From Hydrogenophaga sp. (lineage in GTDB: Bacteria; Pseudomonadota; Gammaproteobacteria; Burkholderiales; Burkholderiaceae_C): DNA of 5,970 bases. Positions 1 to 5,528 of this stretch are shown one piece after another (position 1 is the first letter of the stretch; every line of letters starts with the position of its first letter). Where the stretch lies: NCBI GenBank assembly GCA_025458415.1, contig JALOSN010000084.1, positions 1-5,970 on the forward strand, written 5' to 3'. Made by a program: the position numbers and the translations under genes. The notes beneath the pieces are model-generated. The model saw nothing but the letters and a program-made list of their open reading frames with translations. It was not told the origin of the DNA and made no database searches.

Positions 1-2114
1 ACGGAATCGCACACCACTTCCACGCTGTCAGCCTTGAAGATCAGGTCCCGTACACCGGCGCGCTGTGCCTGCTCGCGCAGCGTTTCGTCGATGAAGCCCG
101 AAATGATGGCCACCGGCAAATCCGGCATCAATGCCCCCACTTCGCGCGCGACGTCCAGCCCCGACATCCCCGGCATGTTGTAGTCGGTCAGCAGCAGGTC
201 GTAGGCCGTTGGATCGGCACGCAGCGCCTGCAGTGCCTCATGTTGATCGGTGTGTCCGGTCACCAGGATGTCACGCTTCCTGAACAGCTTCGTGACCAGT
301 TCGACCAGGGCTTCATCGTCGTCAAGGTAAAGAATGCGCAGGCCGCTCTTGATGGACGATGGCGGCGCCGGCACCTGCCCGCCGGACTTGGGGTTCAACG
401 AATCCGCCTGTGCATCAGTGGCAGGGAGATACACCGTGAAGGTCGAGCCCTCTCCCGGCCGGCTTCGCGCCTGCAGCACACCACCATGGTTTTGCACGAT
501 GCCGTGGGCCACCGAGAGGCCCAAACCTGTGCCTTGTCCGACCGGCTTGGTGGTGAAGAACGGCTCGAAGATGCGAGACAGCGTTTCTTCTGACATGCCA
601 GGGCCATTGTCCTTGACGGCGAGCCGAATCACACCCGCAGTCGAACCGGTCTGCATGCGCGGCAGCATGGTCGGGTTCTCGACCAGCATGGTTTCCGCGC
701 TGATGGCGTCAAGGCCAATCTCGATGCGCCCGGGGTCGGTCGCCATCGCCTGGGCAGCGTTGGTCACCAGATTGATCAGCACCTGCTCCATCTGGGTACT
801 GTCGGCCAGCACCAATGGCAGGTTCGGGTCACAAGACACATCCAGCGTGATCCGGGCCGGTATTGTGGCGCGCAGCAGGCGCACGGACTCGTCGACGACG
901 GACTCCATGGAAAGCAGCACACGCTCGGTCGGTTGCTGGCGGCTGAAGGACAGGATCTGCTGCACCAGGGCACGAGCGCGCGCCGCGGCCTTGCCAATGG
1001 CCTGCACGCTCTCCAGCGCCTGGTCATGTGAACCCAGGTCCTGCCGGGCCAGTTCGACATGGCCCAGGATGGCCGCAATGATGTTGTTGAAGTCGTGCGC
1101 GATGCCGCCCGCCAGCGTACCGATGGCCTGCATTTTCTGCGATTCGCGCAACTGGGCTTCAAGCAATGCCTGACGCTGCGCAGCTTGGGTTCTCTCGGTG
1201 ATGTCGAAGATCACGCCGACCAGAAAGCGTTCTCCGCTGTCCTCGGTAAAGCGCGTCTTGCTGGTCACGATGGTCCGCTGCACCTGATGCACGGTGAGCG
1301 ATTCCTCGCGGACGTCGGGTATGCCGGTGTCGAGCACGCGACGGTCGATGGCCAGGAACAGCTCACGTTCGTCTTCTGGCACGTTCTCGGCCAGGGTCTT
1401 GCCGATCACCTGGGCTTCTTCCAGCCCGAACAGGTCACAGAAGGCGCGGTTGGCGAGAATGATGCGGTGGTCGTTGTCTTTGACGAAGATGGGGTCCGCC
1501 GCCACATCCAGGATGGTCTTGATGCGTTTGCGTTCGTTGTGCACCGCGCGTTGTGCATCCACCAGCGCGGTGATGTCGGTCAGGACCACGCGCACCACCG
1601 TGCTGGCATCGGATTTCAGCGCGAAGCGGCCCTGTGCTAGGGCGCAGTCCAGCTGGGCCTGCAGCAGCGTGCCATCTGCGCGTTGCAGGGCCAGGGTCAT
1701 GCGGCTTTGACCGAGGCCTTGCTTCATGTTCCGAACATGCTGGATCCAGCGCCACCGATCTTCGGGTGAAATCATGGCCGTGAACCACGTTTTCAGCAGC
1801 TCCTGAGCCTCCTTTCCGAGCCAGCTTGCCCCGGTTCGGTTGATTTCCTCGATCAGGCCTTCGGCGCTCACCGTGAGGTAGCCGACGGGTGCGGAATCGT
1901 ACAGGTCGGCATAGCGGTCGCGCGATTCGGCCAGTGCGATCTGCGACTGTCGCAACACCTCGTTCTGGATCTCCAGTTCGATCTGGTGCAGCTGCAGTTC
2001 GCGCAGCAGCTCCTCCGTCGGGCGTGCCGGAAGCCCGCTCGACGCCGTCTGCGCCAGCCGAGCTTCCGCAGCCGCTCGCAGCAGCGGGTTGACGGGGTGC
2101 AGTGGCTTGCGCAT
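1..2114 (-). CDS. Hybrid sensor histidine kinase, PAS-PAS-HisKA-HATPase-REC (3' end outside window)
   Basis: Seen: an open frame from ATG at 2114-2112 to the left edge, 704 codons plus two bases, no stop. Residues about 33-66 form a charged helical lead-in (LHQIELEIQNEVLRQSQ). PAS 1 spans about 66-185 (LYDSAPVGYLTV) and PAS 2 about 195-310, ending VIFDITER. The HisKA H-box GGIAHDFNN has its phospho-accepting His at 340. The ATPase domain shows an N-box (NLVTNAAQAM, Asn452), G1 box DNGPGM (Asp502), F-box EPFFTTK and G2 box GTGLGL (528-533). After a Pro/Ser-rich linker (about 565-592) comes a receiver with acidic Asp598-600, phospho-acceptor Asp644 (LLTDYNMPG), Ser672 and Lys694. Known for these families: cytoplasmic autophosphorylation on His, then transfer to the receiver Asp. 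No membrane segment is visible, so it is probably soluble. It starts 2 bp after the CheB-CheR fusion. Lys694 is followed by Ala, not the usual Pro. Only some 15-25 residues are probably missing, unless another domain follows. Signal and output are unknown. Confidence 0.95.
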   Translation of the reverse strand, partial: MRKPLHPVNPLLRAAAEARLAQTASSGLPARPTEELLRELQLHQIELEIQNEVLRQSQIALAESRDRYADLYDSAPVGYLTVSAEGLIEEINRTGASWLGKEAQELLKTWFTAMISPEDRWRWIQHVRNMKQGLGQSRMTLALQRADGTLLQAQLDCALAQGRFALKSDASTVVRVVLTDITALVDAQRAVHNERKRIKTILDVAADPIFVKDNDHRIILANRAFCDLFGLEEAQVIGKTLAENVPEDERELFLAIDRRVLDTGIPDVREESLTVHQVQRTIVTSKTRFTEDSGERFLVGVIFDITERTQAAQRQALLEAQLRESQKMQAIGTLAGGIAHDFNNIIAAILGHVELARQDLGSHDQALESVQAIGKAAARARALVQQILSFSRQQPTERVLLSMESVVDESVRLLRATIPARITLDVSCDPNLPLVLADSTQMEQVLINLVTNAAQAMATDPGRIEIGLDAISAETMLVENPTMLPRMQTGSTAGVIRLAVKDNGPGMSEETLSRIFEPFFTTKPVGQGTGLGLSVAHGIVQNHGGVLQARSRPGEGSTFTVYLPATDAQADSLNPKSGGQVPAPPSSIKSGLRILYLDDDEALVELVTKLFRKRDILVTGHTDQHEALQALRADPTAYDLLLTDYNMPGMSGLDVAREVGALMPDLPVAIISGFIDETLREQAQRAGVRDLIFKADSVEVVCDS

Positions 2115-2116
2115 GG

Positions 2117-5100
2117 TCAAGCGGGCTCCGGTGGCTTCATGTTCACGATCGCGAGCAGGATCAGATCGGTGCTGCCGGCAGATGTGAGGATGCGGCGGGC
2201 GTTGAGCATCATGCTGCACGCGCCTATGGTGGGGAACACATGGTTGACCATGTAGCCTTCCATCACCTGCTCGCGCGGCAGAATCTCTTCGAGCAGTGCG
2301 CGCAAGGCCGGAATGTTCCACTGGCCATTGCCCAGGGCATATATTTTTTGCCCGTGCGTCTCTTCGGCATTCACCTGAAATTGCTCAAAGAAGGAACGGT
2401 TGGCCGACACCACCTGCAAACTGCCATCCAGAACGATCAGGGGCTCGGCGACGGTGTTGATGATGCCTTCGGCCAGTTGCGTTCGCGCTTTGTCGGCCTC
2501 GGCGAGTCTGATGTTGGCGAGCTTGAATTCGGTGATGTTGGTGAACGTCAGCACCGCACCCGCGATCACATTGTCCAGGGTTCGGTACGGCTTCATGCTG
2601 GCCAGGTACCAGGAACCGTCCAGCGTTCGCACTTCGCGTTCACGCGGAATCAGCGTATCCAGCACCGACTGGAGCTCCAACAGCAGGTCTTCGCCCTGGA
2701 TGTTCGACTTGATGTCACCCAGAGGCCTGCCGACATCGGTGGGGATCAGCCGGTACACCCTCACCGCCTGTGCCGTGTAGCGCCGGATGATCAACTGGTG
2801 GTCAAGGAACAGCGTGCCCGTATTGACGTTGTCGAGCAGGTTCTTCATGTCGTTCTGAATACCGGTCAACTGTTCAACCTTGGCACTGAGTTCTCCGTTG
2901 ACGGTGTAGGTTTCTTCGTTCAGCGATTGAAGCTCTTCCTTGGACGTTTCCAGTTCCTCGTTGGATGACTGCAGTTCCTCATTCGCGGACTGCAGCTCTT
3001 CATTGGTGGACTTGAGTTCCTCGTTGGTGGCCTGCTGCTCTTCGATGGTGGCTTGCAGGCTTTCTCGCGCGTAGGCGAGCTCGCGTTCGAGCGTTTCGAT
3101 CCGCTCCAGATCGCTCGCTCTGGAATGATCGTCTGTCAGGGTGGGGCTGGGTGGCAGTTTCGCACCACGCTTCCTCGGACGGTCCGTGTCGGTCACATCG
3201 CGAAAACTGACCAGCAGCAAGGGCTCGCCTGCATCGCCAAGCTCGCTGGCGGGCTGGCGGGCCAGCAGGTGAACACTGAAGCTCACGCGGGAGAAACCGC
3301 CGTTGTTCTTGATCAGCACCTCCTGATCAAGCACAGGTACGGAATGAGCGACCGCCCCGAGAAGGGCCTTGCGCAAATCGAGTTGCAGACCCTCCCGCGC
3401 CATTTCAATCACGTTGTTGCTCACCGGACCCGGTGCCGGGCGCAGGTATTTGCCGGTTTCGCCGTACACGAACAGAATGTTGCCCCGGGCATCGGTGGTG
3501 ACAGCAGCGGGGGCGAAGATCCGGAGCAGGGCGCGGTGACTTATCTCGCCGATGCTGGCGGTTCCGTCGGCCTTTGACCGCGCCATCGGCAAGGCGCCTG
3601 CGTTGGAATCTGCCTTGCTGGTCCCCTGGTTCCACTTTTCAAGGATGCCCGGGTAATTGGTCGCTCCGGCGTGCTTGGCCCGGAAGAACTTCCACTTGCG
3701 GTCGAGCGACGAGTACAGCTCTGCGTGGTGGGTGATGCTTTCCGAGGAAGAAAGAAAAAGCACCCCGTTGGGCTTGAGGGCGTAGTGAAAGTTGAGGATC
3801 AGCCGACTCTGCAGTTCCGGCTCCAGATAGATCATCAGGTTGCGGCAGCTGAGCAGGTCGAGTTTGGTGAATGCCGGGTCCTTGATCACGTTGTGAACGG
3901 CAAACACCACCATTTCGCGCAGACTGGGTTTGACCTTGTAGCCTTCCTCTTCCTTCACGAAAAAACGTTGCAGGCGCTCAGGGCTCATGTCCTGGGCGAT
4001 GTTGGTCGGATAACGGCCGACACGCGCGATCGCGATGGCTTCGTCGTCGAGGTCCGTGGCGTAGATCTGGAATGCCATGTCGGCGCCGTTGCGGGCCTTG
4101 ATGTCGTCCATCAGCTCCTGCAGCACCATGGCAATGGAGTAGGCCTCCTCTCCACTCGCACAGCCAGCGATCCAGACCCGGAACACATAGCCCTCGGGTT
4201 TGCCGGCGAGCAACGGTGGAAGGATGGCGTCCTTCAAGACGACAAAGGCATCCGGGTCGCGGAAAAAACTGGTGACATTGATCAGCAGTTCGCGAAACAG
4301 CGCCTTCACCTCGGCAGGGTTGTCCTTGAGGTAACGCGCATAGACCAAGGGACTGTCGATGTTGTGGTTGGCCATGCGCCGTTCGATGCGGCGGCCGATG
4401 GTGCTTTTCTTGTAAAGCGAGAAGTCGTGGCCGGTGCTGGCTCGCAGTTGCAGCAGGATCCGGTTCATCCCGCCCAGCGACTTCTCGCTGGCCAGTTCTG
4501 GCGCGCCCGGCTGGAAGGATGCCTTGCTGGCCACCGTTTGCAACATGGATGGCATTTGCTCCACCGGCAGGACGTGCGTGGTATAGCCGGCCGCGATGGC
4601 ACTGCGCGGCATGCTGTCAAACTCGGCGGTCGCCGGGTCCTGCACCATGCAGACGCCACCTGCGCCGAGGATGGCGCGCAGACCCAGCGTGCCATCGCTG
4701 GCCGTTCCAGACAGAATGATGCCGATGGCCCTTTCAGCCTGATCCTTGGCCAGAGACCGCAGAAAGGTGTCGATCAGCATGCGGTGACCGCGTCCCGAGC
4801 TCGGTATGGACAGATGCAGTGCCCCGTTGACAATCACCATTTCGCGATTGGGTGGGATGACGTAGACGTGGTCCGGCTCGACGGGGGTTTTGTCCAGGGG
4901 TTGCACGACCGGCATGGCGGTGAAACGCTGCAGGATTTCAGTGAGCAGGCTTTCGTGGCCCGGGTCCAGGTGCGACACCAGCACAAACGCCATGCCTGTG
5001 GTCGGCGAGCAGGCACGAAAGAATTGCTCGAACGCCTTCAGGCCGCCTGCCGAAGCGCCGATGCCAACGATGGGGAAGGGGGTGGCATCGTGTGCTGGTT

Positions 5101-5206
5101 CATGCACCAGCCGTTTTTTGGCGCGCGTGGCGCGCGGGCGCTGCTGCTCCGTCGACTTGGGCAGTTTTTTCGCGGGGTGGGGTGTTCCGGGTTTTCTGGT
5201 TGCCAT
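2117..5206 (-). CDS. CheB-CheR-PAS fusion: chemoreceptor methylesterase/methyltransferase with PAS sensor domains
   Basis: Complete, 1029 residues. Residues 1-40 are basic and probably disordered. CheB esterase occupies about 45-230 with the catalytic triad visible: Ser52 (GIGASAGG), His79 (SHLDPGH), Asp171 (SGTASDG). It lacks the N-terminal receiver that gates classical CheB. CheR occupies about 245-510: INVTSFFRDP (309-318), SAM-binding GCASGEEAYS (348-357), acidic TDLDDEA (384-390) and CRNLMIYL (454-461). A PAS-like segment (about 550-675, with FVYGETGKYLRP) follows, then a coiled coil (about 695-790) and two PAS domains (about 785-895 and 903-1023). Known for the families: CheR methylates receptor glutamates with SAM and CheB hydrolyses the esters or deamidates. 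Here both activities share one cytoplasmic chain. There is no HisKA or HATPase domain; the kinase is the next gene. ATG 5206 is the first possible start, because an in-frame TGA lies eight codons upstream. The true substrate is unknown, and no receptor gene is nearby. Confidence 0.96.
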   Translation of the reverse strand: MATRKPGTPHPAKKLPKSTEQQRPRATRAKKRLVHEPAHDATPFPIVGIGASAGGLKAFEQFFRACSPTTGMAFVLVSHLDPGHESLLTEILQRFTAMPVVQPLDKTPVEPDHVYVIPPNREMVIVNGALHLSIPSSGRGHRMLIDTFLRSLAKDQAERAIGIILSGTASDGTLGLRAILGAGGVCMVQDPATAEFDSMPRSAIAAGYTTHVLPVEQMPSMLQTVASKASFQPGAPELASEKSLGGMNRILLQLRASTGHDFSLYKKSTIGRRIERRMANHNIDSPLVYARYLKDNPAEVKALFRELLINVTSFFRDPDAFVVLKDAILPPLLAGKPEGYVFRVWIAGCASGEEAYSIAMVLQELMDDIKARNGADMAFQIYATDLDDEAIAIARVGRYPTNIAQDMSPERLQRFFVKEEEGYKVKPSLREMVVFAVHNVIKDPAFTKLDLLSCRNLMIYLEPELQSRLILNFHYALKPNGVLFLSSSESITHHAELYSSLDRKWKFFRAKHAGATNYPGILEKWNQGTSKADSNAGALPMARSKADGTASIGEISHRALLRIFAPAAVTTDARGNILFVYGETGKYLRPAPGPVSNNVIEMAREGLQLDLRKALLGAVAHSVPVLDQEVLIKNNGGFSRVSFSVHLLARQPASELGDAGEPLLLVSFRDVTDTDRPRKRGAKLPPSPTLTDDHSRASDLERIETLERELAYARESLQATIEEQQATNEELKSTNEELQSANEELQSSNEELETSKEELQSLNEETYTVNGELSAKVEQLTGIQNDMKNLLDNVNTGTLFLDHQLIIRRYTAQAVRVYRLIPTDVGRPLGDIKSNIQGEDLLLELQSVLDTLIPREREVRTLDGSWYLASMKPYRTLDNVIAGAVLTFTNITEFKLANIRLAEADKARTQLAEGIINTVAEPLIVLDGSLQVVSANRSFFEQFQVNAEETHGQKIYALGNGQWNIPALRALLEEILPREQVMEGYMVNHVFPTIGACSMMLNARRILTSAGSTDLILLAIVNMKPPEPA
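2126..2129 (-). promoter_or_regulatory. Ribosome binding site of the hybrid kinase, inside the upstream gene
   Basis: GGAG on the minus strand lies within the last codons of the CheB-CheR gene, 11 nt before ATG 2114. The spacing is slightly long. With the upstream stop at 2119-2117 only 2 bp from this ATG, translational coupling is the likely mode of initiation. It supports the ATG over a TTG at 2120-2118 in the same frame. Confidence 0.5.
2888..3025 (-). repeat. Degenerate 21-bp tandem repeat encoding an NEELxSx heptad coiled coil
   Basis: Residues 728-773 of the CheB-CheR fusion repeat a seven-residue unit: NEELKST, NEELQSA, NEELQSS, NEELETS, KEELQSL, NEETYTV, then NGEL. Leucines at 731, 738, 745, 752, 759 and 773 recur every seven residues; Thr766 breaks the series. 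The DNA repeats with a 21-bp period but has diverged at synonymous sites, so selection on the protein, not recent slippage, probably keeps it. Such a stretch is typical of CheB-CheR-PAS fusions. It probably forms a parallel dimeric signalling helix between the enzymatic half and the PAS domains. Confidence 0.85.
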
Positions 5207-5234
5207 AAAGGTGCCGACGCCTGGCGATCATCTT

Positions 5235-5239
5235 CTCCT
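5235..5239 (-). promoter_or_regulatory. Misplaced Shine-Dalgarno-like AGGAG upstream of the CheB-CheR gene
   Basis: AGGAG is the only strong ribosome-binding motif upstream of ATG 5206, but it lies 28 nt away, too far for direct use. It sits 3 nt before another ATG (5231-5229) in a different frame, which is too close. Nearer the real start only a weak AGGC is seen, 12 nt upstream. The fusion may therefore be translated weakly or by another route. Confidence 0.3.
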
Positions 5240-5244
5240 GACCC

Positions 5245-5250
5245 ATCTTA
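5245..5250 (-). promoter_or_regulatory. Weak -10-like TAAGAT, possible promoter of the signalling operon
   Basis: TAAGAT on the minus strand matches four of six positions of the sigma-70 -10 element and keeps the key first TA and last T. It would place a transcript start near 5238, about 32 nt before ATG 5206. No recognisable -35 lies 16-18 bp further upstream, so this is only a candidate. Confidence 0.2.
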
Positions 5251-5295
5251 GTCCTGATTGGGCGCTTGAGGTTTGAGGAATCGACACCACAACCC

Positions 5296-5309
5296 GGAGC
5301 TTGAGCTCC
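5296..5309. repeat. Short inverted repeat GGAGC-TTGA-GCTCC
   Basis: A perfect 5-bp inverted repeat with a 4-nt spacer in the upstream region of the CheB-CheR gene. It could be a small operator half-site pair or chance. There is no T-tract on either side, so it is not an intrinsic terminator. Confidence 0.25.
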
Positions 5310-5399
5310 ATCAAGGCCATTGCTTTCAGGAATCGACCGGTGCAGCCCAGGCCCGAGCTCATCGTCTCAGCCTCGGCCGGTGCTTTGGTGTGGAGTGAC

Positions 5400-5413
5400 T
5401 ACCCGCCCGGGTA
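5400..5413. promoter_or_regulatory. Palindrome TACCCG-CC-CGGGTA next to the FNR-like box, candidate operator
   Basis: A perfect 6-bp inverted repeat with a 2-bp spacer ends 1 bp before the FNR-like site at 5415. Relative to the start predicted near 5462 its centre is about -55, a usual place for a second regulator. The TAC...GTA ends recall NarL/FixJ-type sites, but the 7-2-7 NarL spacing and consensus are not met. The binding protein is unknown; it could also act on the divergent operon. Confidence 0.4.
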
Positions 5414-5414
5414 T

Positions 5415-5428
5415 TTGACGCAGATCAG
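5415..5428. promoter_or_regulatory. FNR/Anr/Dnr-type binding site, TTGAC-N4-ATCAG
   Basis: TTGACGCAGATCAG matches the FNR/Anr consensus TTGAT-N4-ATCAA at eight of ten defined positions, with the conserved TTGA and ATCA of both half-sites intact. Its centre (5421.5) is about 40-41 bp before the start implied by the -10-like TAAATT, the geometry of a class II FNR/CRP-family promoter. TTGACG could also be read as a sigma-70 -35, but the spacer to TAAATT would be 29 bp. The lipoprotein gene is the probable target, induced at low oxygen. Sequence inference only. Confidence 0.55.
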
Positions 5429-5449
5429 TGCGCGGGCCATCCATCGGCC

Positions 5450-5455
5450 TAAATT
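5450..5455 (+). promoter_or_regulatory. -10-like TAAATT of the lipoprotein gene promoter
   Basis: TAAATT matches TATAAT at four of six positions, including the leading TA and final T, and lies in a short AT-rich island. It predicts a start near 5461-5463 and a leader of about 67 nt. No correctly spaced -35 exists, as expected for an activator-dependent promoter using the FNR-like site. Confidence 0.45.
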
Positions 5456-5462
5456 GAAAACA

Positions 5463-5474
5463 GGGCAGGAGCCC
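5463..5474 (+). other. Hairpin GGGC-AGGA-GCCC at the predicted 5' end of the lipoprotein mRNA
   Basis: A 4-bp GC-only stem with a 4-nt loop begins within one or two bases of the predicted transcript start. The loop and the next G spell AGGAG, a decoy ribosome-binding motif with no start codon after it. A 5'-terminal hairpin could slow mRNA decay; this is inference and the stem is short. Confidence 0.3.
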
Positions 5475-5476
5475 GA

Positions 5477-5500
5477 CGCCGCTGCCTCTTCGGCACGGCG
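5477..5500 (+). other. Stem-loop in the leader of the lipoprotein gene
   Basis: CGCCG (5477-5481) pairs with CGGCG (5496-5500) and TGCC (5483-5486) with GGCA (5492-5495), leaving one bulged C (5482) and a TCTTC loop. That makes a nine-pair GC-rich stem. It ends 17 nt before the GGAG ribosome site and has no T-tract after it, so it is not a terminator. It may stabilise the message or shape translation. Confidence 0.4.
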
Positions 5501-5517
5501 CTTCATCCACCGTCACC

Positions 5518-5521
5518 GGAG
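5518..5521 (+). promoter_or_regulatory. Ribosome binding site of the lipoprotein gene
   Basis: GGAG lies 7 nt before ATG 5529, an ideal spacing, and fixes that ATG as the start. Confidence 0.75.
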
Positions 5522-5528
5522 ACTTTTC

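Larger units (their letters stand above)
5207..5528. other. Divergent intergenic region between the signalling operon and the lipoprotein gene
   Basis: These 322 bases carry no convincing gene on either strand. The right part (5400-5528) holds the promoter, operator-like and leader elements of the lipoprotein gene. The left part should hold the promoter of the minus-strand operon, but no strong -35/-10 pair is visible there. Short direct repeats occur without clear meaning: AGGAATCGAC at 5276-5285 and 5328-5337 (52 bp apart) and CCGGTGC at 5337-5343 and 5377-5383 (40 bp apart). No terminator is expected between divergent genes and none was found. Confidence 0.8.

Noticed and set aside
334..1640. 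Plus-strand open frames of 279, 193 and 138 codons opposite the hybrid kinase
   Set aside because: They overlap one another in different frames and lie antisense to HisKA, ATPase and PAS motifs that are clearly conserved on the minus strand.
776..1788. Minus-strand open frames of 128 and 117 codons inside the hybrid kinase
   Set aside because: They are out of frame with the kinase and rich in Arg, Pro, Ser and Ala, as expected of shifted frames in GC-rich DNA.
2102..2968. A 288-codon plus-strand open frame opposite the PAS end of the fusion
   Set aside because: It is the mirror of the PAS/coiled-coil coding sequence, has no recognisable domain and spans the junction of two well-supported minus-strand genes.
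3671..5251. A 526-codon plus-strand open frame antisense to the CheB-CheR gene
   Set aside because: The minus-strand frame has full catalytic motifs of CheB and CheR. The antisense protein shows no domain, has a Gln/His/Val/Gly-rich shadow composition, and has no ribosome site I can identify. Long antisense frames are common in GC-rich genes.
5276..5383. Short direct repeats AGGAATCGAC (two copies) and CCGGTGC (two copies) as an iteron or operator array
   Set aside because: Only two copies of each, 7-10 bp long and with different spacings (52 and 40 bp). Chance cannot be excluded.
5477..5500. The leader stem-loop as an intrinsic terminator or attenuator
   Set aside because: No run of T follows the stem, and there is no leader peptide or competing antiterminator stem that I can see.
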